A stretch of DNA of 64,000 bases from the NCBI GenBank assembly GCA_017506865.1, contig JAFCMP010000068.1, positions 434,001-498,000 on the forward strand, given 5' to 3'. Position 1 is the stretch's first letter. Every line of letters begins with the position of its first letter. Below the pieces are notes generated by a model. The model saw only the letters and a program-made list of their open reading frames with translations, did no database searches and was not told the DNA's origin. The position numbers were made by a program, and so were the translations under genes. The stretch is from Tribonema minus. Taxonomy: Eukaryota; Sar; Xanthophyceae; Tribonematales; Tribonemataceae. Positions 32,725 through 44,592 of this stretch are shown one piece after another.

Positions 32725-33035
32725 ACATGGTAGTAGGTGCGCGTTTGTGGCACCGCCTGCAGTGTCAGGTACGTGTAAGCGCGCGCCGCCAGTGCGACGC
32801 TGCCAAGATGAGCGTAGCTGCACGCTGCGACCGCAGCACCGCCCCCAACCACCACCTCGAGCACCGTTGCCCAACTTCAACACCGGCTCCCGCGCGAATT
32901 TGAATCCCGCGCGCCGGCAGATCGTGGTTGCAGCAAAAGGGGGCGTACCGCAGGGCGGCTGATCCTCGCTGCGTGAGTTTTTGCATCTGATTTACACTCC
33001 TGGCAGCCATAGCACTTGTAGGCCTCAGCTCAACC

Positions 33036-36000
33036 ATGTCTGGCAAGGCGGAGCTGGAAGGGCTGCTTGCTGCCTTCATGGGGCTGGACAATGAAGCAAG
33101 GAGGGCAGCCGAGGAGCGCTGGGCCAGCATAAAGAAATCAGCGCCTGATGGCGTGGCAGAGGGCCTGTGCATGATCCTCTCGTCAACGGGCGAGACGCAG
33201 CCTGCATACGAGGGCATAAGAGCTATGAGCGCGGTGCTGCTGAGGACGCTCTTCGGCATCAGGAGCGACTTCTGGTACAGGCTGCAGCCGCGTACGCAGT
33301 ATGCGGTGAGGGAGGTGCTGCTGAGGAGCGTTATGGAGGAGCCTGTGAGGCACATCCGGCTAAAGGTCGTCCATGCCATTGGGCAGCTGGCTTCGATCGC
33401 CTTTGGCTCACGGGTGAGTCGCGCTTCACTGTTCAAGCCCTGCAGCAGTCGTACATATCTATCAAGCATCTGCATCCGATTTGAACATCTGATGTTGGGC
33501 TATGTCAACACTGCAGTACGTTGACAACCAATTTGCTTGTGCATTTGAGACCCCTGCCCACGGGCTCCAAGGCGGCACAGCCCGAACTGCTGAGGCAGGT
33601 GTGACAGCAATAGAATGCTGTACTTACATAGACGCCGTGGAGTGGCAATCTGCCAGCCTCTCATAATTGCTACCCTCATTGGTTCAGCCTCTCCTATGCC
33701 CAAATTTGGGGTTGCACAACTCCGTATGCGTACTTAAGTACGGGGGCGTATATACGTACTTCTGAAGTATTTAAATACGTATCTGTGCGAGCAAATACGC
33801 CGCAAATACGGTGTTGTCGTAGACGTGTCAACTGCGCTCCTTTGCTGACGCTGACAGCAGCAGCGAGACGGCAGCACCAGGAACTGGCACGTATGCTTTT
33901 GAGCGACCTCATGTCTGACCCCTTTGCAAATTCCCACGGAGCGCTTGACAAGGCACTGTGGGCAACGCCGCATTTGTTGCCCTTGCTGCACAGGTCGGCA
34001 CGCCGCCCTTGCCCTTCCCTTCCTTCGACATTAAGCCGAACTTCAACAATGATCATTTATTCTTTTATGCACGCGCATTTTTATCGATACCGATGGACGG
34101 CCACACAGCCGATGGATGGCCGCACAAGCAGCAATGTTCGCTCGACAGGAATTGTTGCAGGTGCAGCAGCCTCGCCAGCACCGCTACCGCCATCATCAGA
34201 GGTGTCTGCCATCGCCACCTCACGGTTTGTGCACCGTGTAAACGCCACCCTCAGGCTCGTGGTCGTCGTGGCTGCTCGAGCGCCTACACCTTATCCTGAC
34301 CCTCATTCTAACCCTGCCCTTAACCCTGAGTGCCTACTAGTAAACGGCAGTAAGTGCGTCAAACCTCAACTTGAACTTGAGGTTGCACTGTGTCTGCTGT
34401 AGCTATACTGTGTGCCAGCATAATCCCAAGTACGCCAAATACGTCAAATACATACTGGAAATACGGCGTACTTCGAAGTATTTGAATACGGTGTAGTTGT
34501 GTGGGGAAATACGCTTTTTTGCAACCCTACCCATATTTCAGCCTTTGTTGAGGGTCTGCGGCCCTTGGGTTCAAACTACAGTAGTGCTCGAAATAAGAAG
34601 ATCATTTAATCCACCAGCAGCTGGCTTACAGAGCACCTTTCAGTGACGCACTTTGCAGCTACCTTCAATGCATACCACAACTGCTGGGCATGTGGCGCCA
34701 GCGTCATTCAGAACGTCCAAGCTCGGTTATTAAGTCACTTCTTAGATGTGATTGGAGCTCATCTGTATCTCATTAGATCCTGAATGAATGTGTGCAGTGA
34801 TCCGATCAATTCCGCTCGCCACGGTGTCACGCATCTCGGCGCGGCGCGCAGCACTGCTGGCCCGTTCGCGCTGCGCGCGCCGCTGCGTTCCCCGCCTCCG
34901 CCTGCGCGGACCCTGCTAACCCCCCCCTCACGCCACGCATTAGCACGCACTGTGAGATAGCCCGCGCGCGCAGCGCCGCCGCAGCGCCGCGCACGCCTCC
35001 ACGCATCCCCCGCCTTTTTCAAACCCACGCTTGGTTGGTCACATGCCGCCGCCGCGCCGCGCATCGCAGGACGGCGGCGGCGGCGGCGCCGCCGGGGGCT
35101 GGCCGGAGCTGCTGCCGCTGGTGACGGCGCTGTGCGCGCACGGCGACGCGCGCCACCTGGAGGCGGGCCTGATGCTGGTGGACAAGCTGTGCGAGTACGC
35201 GCACGGGCTGCTGGCGCCTCACGCGCCCGCGCTGACGGCGATCTTCGCGGCGGCGCTCGCGCACGCGGAGAGCGCGCCGGTGCGCGTCGCGGCGCTGCGC
35301 GCGACGGCGTCGCTGCTGCAGGTACGCGCGGCGCAGCGCGCGTGGCGTGATTGCTGGGGGGTGCGCACGCGGGCGGTATGCGTTGTCGTGGACTTGTGCT
35401 TCGGGGCATGTGATGAATAGCCTCATAGGGGAGATAGCATGAGCATTCGTGGTGCGAGTGCACGTGCTCAGAGGTACGCGCCGTCAGGTGCAGCAGCAGC
35501 AGCAGCAGCAGCAGTAGCAGCAGCGGAGTCACACGAGCTCGGCGCAGCATGAGCCTGCGGAAAAACACCATGCGCGGCTGCGTTTGCGCTTTGCGCATAC
35601 TCGGGGTCAAGTCGCTCGCTGTACCGAGGCACGCTCAGGAAGCCTGGCACACATGCTGCACGCCTCTGGGGCGGTGATCGCTCAGCGACAGCACAGCGTG
35701 CCGGCGCTCCTCGCCATGTCGCGCGCCACGGCGGCGCTGCTGCAAGCCCTGCTGCAAGCGCTCGCCTGCTCGAGGCGGCTGTGCGTCGTGAGAGGGTGCG
35801 CGCGTTTGCGCATGCAAATGCGAGCGTGCATGTGCAGCGCCGGCACGCGCCGCCATCACGCGCCGCCGCGGCCGCTCCACCAGCGCGCATCCGCATGCAT
35901 GCGGGCACTTTGGACGCCGATACTGTTGCCCCTCAAAGACCCCAAGCTCGAGCGTCACGGCAGCCGCATCAACGCGTCGCCTCGGCGGCGCTACCTCCTG

Positions 36001-38169
36001 TCGTCGGGCTGGCGTGATTTGAATGTGACGCACGCTGGGCCTGGCAGTGGAGCGCGACGGCAGGCCAGGCCCGCACGCTACAGCACAGTACGCCTTACAG
36101 AGCCGCGCCTTAGCTCAGTTGGGATTGGTGCTTTGCAGTGCATCTGTCTGTGCTCCAGCGCGCAGCTGAGAAAAGTTGTGCAGAAGTGAAGTTGCACCCT
36201 GCTCGGTCCGGACTGCACAGCACGCGCCCTGGACCCTATCTGCAAACCGCACCCCCCCCTGCTGCAAGCGCGCATGCACCAAGGTCAGGCGCAGGCGCAA
36301 GCACCAGCAGCACCGGCCCACGACCACATACGCTCCGCACCTGCGGTCTGTATAGCCATGCACACATACTATACTCCGCCAGGCACTTATCCCCCCCCCC
36401 CTCGCCCTGCATCATGCCTGTGCGCCAGACACAACGCCTGCGCCCATACACAACACACTCGCACAAACACCCCCCCCCCCCCCCTTCCCCGCAGGACGAC
36501 CTCACCCCCGCCGCCGCCGCCGCCATGGCGCCGCTCGTCCCGCCGATGCTCGCCGTCGTGGAGGCGGCGGCGCGCGGCGGCGACGAGGACGCCGCGTGCG
36601 CGGGCCTCGACGCGCTGCGCGCCATCGCCGACGAGCGCCCCGCGGCGCTGCGGCCGCACCTCGAGGCGGCGGCGCGCTGCGCGCTCGCGCTGGCGGCGGC
36701 GAGCGCGCAGCTGCGCGTCGCGACGCGCCAGCAGGCGCTGGAGCTGCTCGTGGCGCTGTGCGAGAGCGCGCCGGGCGCGGTGCGGCGCAGCGGCGCTGTC
36801 GCCGCCATCGTGCCGCTGGTGCTCGACATGCTGGCGCAGGTAGGCGCGGTATATGGCCATTGTCGCGCGTGGGCGCGCAGGGGGGCGTCTGGTGTGTCTT
36901 GTTGAAGTTTGAGTGTGTGACGCTCCGGGGTGCGCTGCCGCGGTAGTGGGACGCGGCGGCGGCGCGGGTGGCGCCTGCACGGCGTGTAGGTACCGTCTTG
37001 GGGAATGGGGGCTCTCGGGAGAAAGGTAGCGTGAAGGTGACAACATTGATGCAGCTGCAGCAGGAGAGCGACAGCAACTGTGCATCGATATATCAACGTG
37101 TCAGTGACTGTGCACGACGCCCCTCTGTGGTCGCGGCGCGCATGGGTGCTGACCATGCTCATGCCAAAATGATCTGGCCACCTGCGCAATGCTGATCTAG
37201 CCACCTGAGCAATGCTGCCGTAGCCAACTGAGCAATGATATCACCACCTGAGCAATGCTGACTGATCTAGCCATCTGAGCAATGATGATCCAGCCCCATC
37301 AGCGCTGACCTCCCCCCCCCCTCCCCCCACACCCCCGAGGTGGAGGAGGACGAGGACAGCGACGAGGTGGAGTGGGCGCAGCGCGCCGACCCCAGCCCGT
37401 GGTCCATCGAACGCGGCGACCAGGAGGAGAACGGCGACGAAGACGACGACGAGGTAAACTCACATACATGGCATAATCACAACCGTAACCCTAAGTCTGA
37501 CCTACCCTGCATCTCAGCTCTCAACTCTACCCCTACCTCTAAGGGGATTGGCGGGGGTACATTATAGAGGTATTGCATGCGGTCCCTGCATGTAGCAGAA
37601 CGCACAGATGCGCGCAGCGTGCATCTCGCCGCTGTTTGCATTAAAGCGTCACATGGAGAGAAGGAGGGCCTCTAGGGTGACCAGGAGACTCCCACTAAGC
37701 AGCGCTTCCAGATGCACGCCTCTCTCGCCGCCGGCCCGTCCCCTCTCCTCACGCCCCCCCCCCCCCCCCCTTCCCCCCCCCCCCTCCCCCCCTCCCCCCT
37801 CGCGCAGGTCAGCAACATCGCCGCGACGGCGCTCGACCGCATCGCGCTCGCGCTCGGCGGCGCCGCCGTCCTCTCCGCCGCGTCGCCGCTCGTGACGCGC
37901 TACCTCGCGGACGACGCCGACTGGCGCCGCCGCCGCGCCGCGCTGCTGGCGCTCGCGCTGCTGCTGGCGAGGGCTGCGCGGCGGCGCTGTACCCGCAGCT
38001 GGGGGGCGTGGTGCCGCCCGTCGTCGCGCGCGCCGCGCGCGACGTGCACCCGCGCGTGCGCTACCAGCTGTACCACGCGCTCGGCCAGATGAGCGCGGAC
38101 TTCAGCGAGCCGCCTGAAGATGGGCCCAACTTTCAGGTGCGCGCGCGCGTGAAGGGGGGGGGGAAGCGC

Positions 38170-38200
<31 letters not shown>

Positions 38201-41200
38201 GGGGGGGGGGCGCGACATGACGGGGGGAGGAAGGGTGCCATGACGCGTGTGACTGCCGTGTCCGCGGATGGGCCCAAGATTCAGGTGCGCGTGCGCGTAA
38301 AGGGGGGGGGAAGCAGGGTTATGCAAGGCAAATATCATACCTCCTCAATTACTGTAATAATAAAAATATGATGGCAGTCCTCAGCGTGTGCGTGTATGTG
38401 TGTGGGGGGGGGGGGGCGGGCAGGGGGCGCGGGATGAAGGGAGGAGGAAGGGTGCCATGATGTGCGTGTGACTGCTATGTCTATGTTCAGGTGGATGCGT
38501 GCATTGTGCCTCTCTGCTTCAGGCTGTTCAGCACGGATGGAGGTCGGGTCCATGCCTGTGCTAGCCGCTGGGCGCTCGCGCAGTTTGCAGGCCGGCGCCC
38601 GCGCGCTCACTTCTCTGCTCCCTTCGCGCACATCTCACAATGCTCCTCGATCCATGCACGCGCACGTGTGCATGCCTACCCCATCTCAAGCCCCCCCCGC
38701 TCCCCCCCCCCACCCCCATAGGCCTTGTTCCACGCGCAAGTCCTGCCCGTCCTCGCGGACGCCGTCGGCGCCGCCAACGCCGGCCTCCCGCGCCTGCAGG
38801 CGGCCGCCGCGGCGACGCTCACGCACTTCTGCCACCCGGAGCACTGCCGCGTGAGCTGGGCGCTGCCGTACGCGCCGGCGCTGCTGACCTCCCTGCTGGG
38901 GGTCATCCGCTCGCAGGGGGGGGGCGCGGGGCACACTGCGGCGCGGGAGGAAGCGCTCACCGCCGTCGCGCAGCTCGCGCAGGTGCTGGGGCCCGGCTTC
39001 GTGCCGTTCTACGCGCCCATGGCGGATGCGGTCAAGGCGCTCATGGCGGCGGCGCCGGCGGAGGTGCGCCGCAACTGCTCTGTTTATGGCCGTTTCGTGT
39101 GTAATTGTCAGATTGGATTTGCTCTCACGGCCGTCGCGCAGCTCGCGCAGGTGCTGGGGCCCGGCTTCGCGCCGTTCTACGCGCCCATGGCGGATGCGGT
39201 CAAGGCGCTCATGGCGGCGGCGCCGGCGGAGGTGCGCCGAAACTGTTTTGGTTGCGGCCGTTTCGTGCGTAACTGTCAGCTTGAGTTGCGCTCACGGCCG
39301 TCGTGCAGCTCGCGCAGGTGCTGGGCCCTGGCTGAGCGCCGTTCTACGCGCCCATGGCGGACGCGGTCAAGGCGCTCATGGCGGCGGTTGGGTTGCGGCT
39401 GTTTGCAGGTGACTGTCGGCCCGGTTCTGCGTGCGCCATCGCAGCTGCACGTGGCGCACATCGTGCGGTGTGTGTGATAGTGTGTGCGCGCGCAGCGAAC
39501 ATGCGCCTCATGTTATTCGCGCCATGAGCCTAACCCCTTTAACCCTTCATCCTATTTCAACTGCCAACCTGAACCTTATTCCCAACTCTAACCTCCTCAA
39601 CTTCAATCTGAACCTCAGCCAGTAATGATGCTCTGCCACCGTCCATTGCCCGCGGCGCAGCCATCGCGCGGCGGCCTGCTGCACGGCAAGGCACTGGAGG
39701 CGCTCGCGCTCATGGAGCAGGCCATGGCCGATCCTCAACCCTAGTACCAGGCTGACATCTGCAACAAACCGCTCACATCTCTGTGCGAGTGAATTTTGCG
39801 GCTCAGGCGGGATTCGAAGGCTTCAACCCCCAACCTCAAGTTCACTGTCAACTTCCATCTGAACCCCCAACCCTAGCCCCACCACTACTGATGCGCTGCC
39901 ACCTGCACCGCAGCCGTCGCGCGGCGGCCTGCTGCGCGGCAAGGCGCTTGAGGCGCTCGCGCTCATGGGGCAGGCCGTGGGGCTGGAGCTCTTCCGCGCG
40001 GATGCGCACGCCGTGCTACAGGCGCTCGTGTCCACGCAAGGCGCGCTGCAGCCAGGCGACGTGCAGGTGAAGCACGCCAGAGTTTGCTTATAGGGCTGCA
40101 ATGCGCACGAATCATAATGAATGGTACGGTGTGGATCGAACATACGTGGGACGTGTCGATCGCGCGTGTGGTATCTGCGCGTTTCACAGGCGCGTGCCGG
40201 CCGGACGCGTGTGTGCGGCGGGCACGGGCGCGCCCTCACGTACACGCGCGATGCGCTGCGCCGCAGCCGCGCGATGCGCAGGTAGAACGTGCCGCACACA
40301 CGCCCTCCGTTGCACCCCCCACGCCATGTGTGCGTCCATGGTACGGTGGGGTGTGATGTCATGCTCCGCTCTTGTCGCTCGCGGTGACATGCTGCTAGCC
40401 GTGGCTCTCATGAGCCATGCACAGTCCGAGCCTGACAGGCACTTGCTGCGCGCTCGCCGCTCAGGCACCGATACCGCACGCTCGCGGTTTGCCAGCATCC
40501 TTGTCCGCTGCCCGTCATCTGCCCACCAGGTCCTCACGCAGCGGGCACTGCCGCTGGAAACACTGTACAATTTAGCGGCCTCGTCAGCCCCGGTGTCGCT
40601 CCGTCCGCGCACACGCAAGGTCCTCACACACACCCCCTCCCCCCCCCCTCCCCCCCCCCCTGCCCCCCCCCCCCCCCCAGGCGCCCTTCTCGCTCATGGC
40701 GTGCGCGCGCATCGCCGCCGTCCTGCGCGCCGAGTTCCGGCCGTACCTGCCGCACGTCGTGCCGCCGCTCGTCGCCGCGCTGTCAGTGGACTCCGCGGTA
40801 AGGCTGCTCGACGCGCCGGACGCTGCGCTGCCGTCGTCGAGCGCTGCTGCTGCTGCGGCGGCGCAGGGCGTGACCGCCGTGGAGTGCGAGGTGCGCGGCC
40901 TCGGCACGCAGGTCCTCGGCATCAACACGGCGGCGATGCAGGAGAAGAAGGTCGCGCTGCAGGTGCGTGTGGCCGTGGGCATTGCGCCATGACAAAACCG
41001 CAGAGACAGACCAGAGAGAGAGAGAGCACGGGAAAGCGCCGCCCTTTGTGCAGCCTCCGCGTGCGCCTCTCGCTCGAGCGCAGATGAGCGGCACGCGCAC
41101 GTTGCAGTCGTCGTGCCAGACGCCCTCGACGCGCATGAGATACTGCACTTGCCATAGTCGGCGAGGTGATTATTGCTGCACACACGCTTGTCCCCGCCCC

Positions 41201-44200
41201 CCCCCCCCCCCCCCCCCCCCTTCGCGCGCGCGCGCCCGCCCCGGTGCTGATCCATCCGACTATAAACACTTGCACTCATGGCCGCGTTGCCGGCCCTACA
41301 AGTTCAGACCTCGCGCGCGCCTTTCCTCATGCGCTCCGCAGGTGCTGTACCAGTACACGGCGGATCTGGGCGCGGACATGGCTCCGTTTGCGCGCACGCT
41401 GCTGGAGGCAGTGCTCCCCGGCCTCGAGCGCGCCAACGCCGCCGGCGTGCGCGTCGTGTCGGCCGCCGTCGTCCCCAAGCTGCTCGCGGCAGTGCTCGCG
41501 GCGGGCGCCAGGTGCGCTTTCAACGCCACATGGCACTTGCGTAGGCACCTTGAACTAGTGGGGTAGTGGCGAGCGAATCCTAACAACGGTGCGATGAGCG
41601 CCAACGGCGCCGGCGTGCGCGTCGTGTCCGCCGCTGTCGTCACCAAGCTGCTTGCGGCGGCGCTTGCTGCGGGCGCCGGGTGCGCTTCAATGCCGCATGG
41701 TACTCGCGCAAGAGGAGCTATGGATAGGGTTGCCGGAATAGGAAATTGAAGTAAAAAGTTACGGTTAAACTTTACCGCCATAAGGCATGTCGTAAGTCTA
41801 GGGAGGCTTCGGGAAGACCGTAAGTTATGCCGTCGCAAGTTACGCTCAAGTGGCGCAAACTTGCGCTCGAATGCCGCGAATGCTTTCTAGCATGATTTCG
41901 TCAGCACAACAGCAACGAAAGCACGACGAGTCGATGCAAAATCATGTCGAGTCGATGCAGGCGTGGCAGGAAGGCTGTGGACGGTGTTGCCGCCGCCGCG
42001 AGCCCTGTTCTCGTCCCACCGCAACGCCGACGCGCGGAGCGCGGTGCTGGAACGAATATCTGCATCGCAGCGCGCTGCTGCCGTGCCACCTCCTTGTCAG
42101 AGTCTGCTGCTGCAGCCGTTGACAACTGTCTAAACCTCCCTCCTACTCCCCCCGCGCTCCCGCTGCCGCCGCCGCCGCCGCCGGCAGCGCCGACGCGCAG
42201 GCGCTGCTCGACGCTGCCGTGCCCGCGCTCATCGCGGCGATGCGCGCCGCGCCGCGCGACGGCGAGAACGAGGAGACCATGGAGTGCATCTGTGTCGCCG
42301 CAGACGCGCTGTGCGAGTGCCTGCGCCAGGCCCACGAAAGTGGCGGCGGCGGCGGCGGTGGCGGCAGCGGCGGCGGCGGTGGCGGCAGCGGCGGCGGCGG
42401 TGGCGGCAGCGGCGGCGGCGGTGGCGGCGGCGCGATCGCGCTGGCGGACGCGCAGCTGGAGCCGGCGGTGGCGGCGTTCGCGCAGGGGGCGGCGGCAGGG
42501 GCGGAGCGCTGCACGGCGCGCGCCGCCGCTGCTGCCGCCGCCGGCGCCGCCGAGGACGAGGAGGAGGCGGAGGCGCGCGCGGAGTCGCAGGAGCAGTTTG
42601 ACGAGTGAGCGCTGCCGCCGAGTGACAACAGTTGCATTTGGAAAGCACTGATGTGGCGTTGTACTGCCTGCATGACGGTAGGCTTGCGCAGTGCGGCGTT
42701 TGACCAAGCTGCGCATGCTTGTGGTTCGTGGCGCGCAAGCGTTGTGCTCTTGACGTGGACAGCGTGCAGCTGATTGCCGCGCCAAAGATGGTCATTCAAA
42801 GGGCCCACACGGACACACGACGCATGCGCGGAAACCTGCGTGAACAGGAATGCAGTGTTCACCAGGACTCAACGAATACATATGTTTCTTGCACTGCAGG
42901 TGGGAGTACGACATGCTCACGTCCTGCACCGACGGCCTCGGCTGGATCGTCAAGGCGCGCCGCGGCGCCGCCCTCGCGCTCTACGAGGCGCACGCGCTGC
43001 CGACGATGGGCGCGCTGGCGTCGCCGCCGCCGCAAGCAGGCGCCGCCGCCGGCGCTGCCGCCGCCGCGACGCCTGCCTCCCACCGCGCGCTCGCGCTGTG
43101 CTCGTGCATCGACGTCGCGGAGCACTGCGGCGGCGCCGCGCAGCGGCACGCGCCGGCGCTGCTCGCCGCCGCGCGCGCCGCGCTCGCTGACGGCGCCGCC
43201 GCTGATCTGCGCCAGGCGGCGGCGTACGGCTTGGGCGTGCTAGCGGCGCACGGGGGGGAGGCGGTGGCGGCGGGCGTCGCTGCGTGCCTGGAGCCGCTGC
43301 TGGCGGAGGCGGAGCGCGGGTACGCGGCGGCGGCGGCGGGCGACGCGGGGAGCGGCGGCGCTGCGGACAACGCCGTCGCCGCCGCGCTGCGCGTGTGCGT
43401 CCACAGGTGACGGCTGCGCGCCGCCTGCTGCATGCACGAATGTGTGATCAGCTTTCGCACAATGTGATGGGTGACCTGCGCTTCTTTGAGCAGGCTGCGT
43501 CGTGCTCTCGGCGGTGCCGTTGCTTGTGGCGCTGGGCGTCTGCGCGCGCGGGCTGTGCACTGCATATCACCCCCTGTGAATCGTACTGTACACCGCTGTA
43601 CAATAGGGTGCACTGCTGATCAGCTGCTGCGGGCGGCGTTGGAGGTAGTGCCGTCAGACCCTGGGGCAGTGGACACAATGCTCAGCAATGAAGAGACCAG
43701 ATGCCTCGTGCGCATTCTGGGAGTGTATCGCGGAGAACGCTGACGCTAGCACACACAGCTGCAGCACCGCAGCCTGCCTGCTTGTCAGCATACGGAATCG
43801 CCAGGCGTAAAGGGCAGTACGTTTCTCCAACGCGGCGCCACTGGAACCTCCTGGTACCGGTCACTGCCGCAGGGTGCGTGCGTGCGCTGCTGCCCGCACA
43901 GCCGCAGAGTTGTCATCACGGGCCGTATAGCTGCGCACAAATTGTGGCGCACCGCGAGTGCGCCCCGCGCATGGCTGCGATGGCGCCCGTGCGCTGACGC
44001 GAGACGACATGACCGCCGCTCACGGATGCTGCCTTCTCTGCCGCCGCTGCGCAGGGGCGCGGAGGCGGGAGCCGCGCGCGTCGCCGCGGCGATGCCTCGC
44101 ATCCTCGGCTGGCTGCCGCTGCGGCACGACGTCGCGGAGGGCCGCGCGGCGCTGCAGACGGTCGTGGAGCTCGCGGAGAGCAACGCGGCGCTGGTGGCGG

Positions 44201-44592
44201 CGCCGGCGTGCGCGGCGCCGCTCGCGCGCGCGCTGCTCGCCGCCATGGCGTTCGTGCCCCCCGAAGAAGAAGACGATGACGACGACGACGACGAAGACGA
44301 GGAGGGCGGCGGTGACGGTCACCACCACCACCACCACCACCACCGCGGCGGCGCGTGTCACGAGGGCCACGAGCACGGCGCCGCGTGCTGCGGCGGTGCG
44401 GACGAAGACGCGGATGAGATGTGGGAGCGGCAGTTTACGACGCGCGAGCTGCGGCCGCGCGTGGAGGGGCTGCTGCGCGCGCTGCAGGGCCTGCACGCGG
44501 ATGCCGTGGGCGCGGCATGGGCGGCGGCGGACGAGGCCGCGCGGCGCGGCGCGCAGACGCCGACGGAGGCGTTCGGCGCGCAGCACCGATAG
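33036..44592 (+). CDS. IPO5: Importin-5/karyopherin beta-3-like nuclear transport receptor, 12 exons (about 1275 aa)
   Basis: Exons: 33036-33413, 35070-35321, 36495-36839, 37340-37453, 37808-38136, 38722-39063, 39914-40066, 40681-40962, 41342-41511, 42188-42604, 42900-43406, 44055-44592. HEAT-repeat segments align in order with importin-5: LRPHLEAAARCALAL, an acidic VEEDEDSDEVEW loop, DPHPRVRY-like DVHPRVRYQLYHALGQM, LLRGKALEALALMGQAVG, GLGWIVKARRGAALALYE, LRQAAAYGLGVLAAHGGE and ILGWLPLRHDVAEGRAALQT. It should carry cargo such as ribosomal proteins and histones through nuclear pores with Ran. Exon 5 has an apparent one-base deletion near 37965, so the frame shifts before the conserved GEGC. 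Odd inserts: a (Gly6Ser)n linker in exon 10 and an acidic tract plus eight His in exon 12. Exons 5, 6, 7 and 9 have junction copies in neighbouring introns. Confidence 0.92.
33709..34527. mobile_element. Foldback/MITE-like element in importin intron 1
   Basis: GGGTTGCA at 33709-33716 faces TGCAACCC at 34520-34527. About 100 bp inside each end is rich in AATACG/CGTATT words in inverted orientation (acttctgaagtatttaaata vs acttcgaagtatttgaatac). The interior holds a non-GC-rich open stretch (33880-34010, reading ELARMLLSDLMSDPF) of unknown origin. No clear target-site duplication was found, so the exact ends are uncertain. Confidence 0.55.
37188..37300 (+). repeat. Minisatellite of (ga)tctagccacctgagcaatg units
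   Basis: About five imperfect 22-30 bp units in importin intron 3, just before the poly-C acceptor tract of exon 4. Confidence 0.85.
38118..38460 (+). repeat. Tandem duplication of the exon-5 donor region of importin
   Basis: The exon end gatgggcccaactttcag|gtgcgcgcgcg, a 27-G run (38184-38210) and aggaagggtgccatga are repeated from 38267 (gatgggcccaagattcag|gtgcgcgtgcg) to about 38460. Confidence 0.92.
38954..39400 (+). repeat. Triplicated exon-6 end and donor of importin
   Basis: Three copies of about 120 bp within periods of 168 and 167 bp. Copy 1 (38962) is the conserved exon end. Copy 2 (39130) is in frame and fully open, adding 56 codons if its donor (39232) is used. Copy 3 (39297) is shifted and carries a stop. 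Copies 1 and 2 keep the gag|gtgcgccg donor. Confidence 0.95.
39650..39980 (+). repeat. Copy of the importin exon-7 acceptor and start
   Basis: ggcgcag|ccatcgcgcggcggcctgct at about 39653 duplicates the authentic junction at 39914 (ccgcag|ccgtcgcgcggcggcctgct) for about 70 bp. Confidence 0.93.
41430..41695 (+). repeat. Copy of the importin exon-9 end and donor
   Basis: The exon segment encoding ANAAGVRVVSAAVVPKLLAA (41430-41511) is repeated at about 41598-41689 as ANGAGVRVVSAAVVTKLLAA with a GGGTGCGC donor. Confidence 0.93.

Larger units (their letters stand above)
30364..33035. other. Long intergenic region, partly AT-richer, no gene recognised
   Basis: 2.7 kb between the divergent DUSP and importin genes. 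It holds a TATA-like TTATAAATA at 30588-30596, an AT-richer stretch (about 31130-32160), one copy of the dispersed element at 31545-31590, and an inverted repeat at 32599-32724 within repetitive GC-rich sequence. No ORF here shows a known domain. Confidence 0.55.

Noticed and set aside
33880-34015. Coding-like stretch ELARMLLSDLMSDPF in importin intron 1
   Set aside because: As an importin exon it breaks phase with exon 1 and aligns to nothing in the family; it lies inside the foldback element.
34759-35610. 283-codon minus-strand ORF opposite importin exon 2
   Set aside because: Composition shadow of the plus-strand HEAT-repeat exon; Arg/Ala/Pro-rich with no domain.
36104-36190. tRNA-like D-arm (CCTTAGCTCAGTTGGGATT)
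   Set aside because: No matching D-stem partner (GAGC), no TTCRANN T-loop and no acceptor pairing within 90 nt; it lies in an importin intron.
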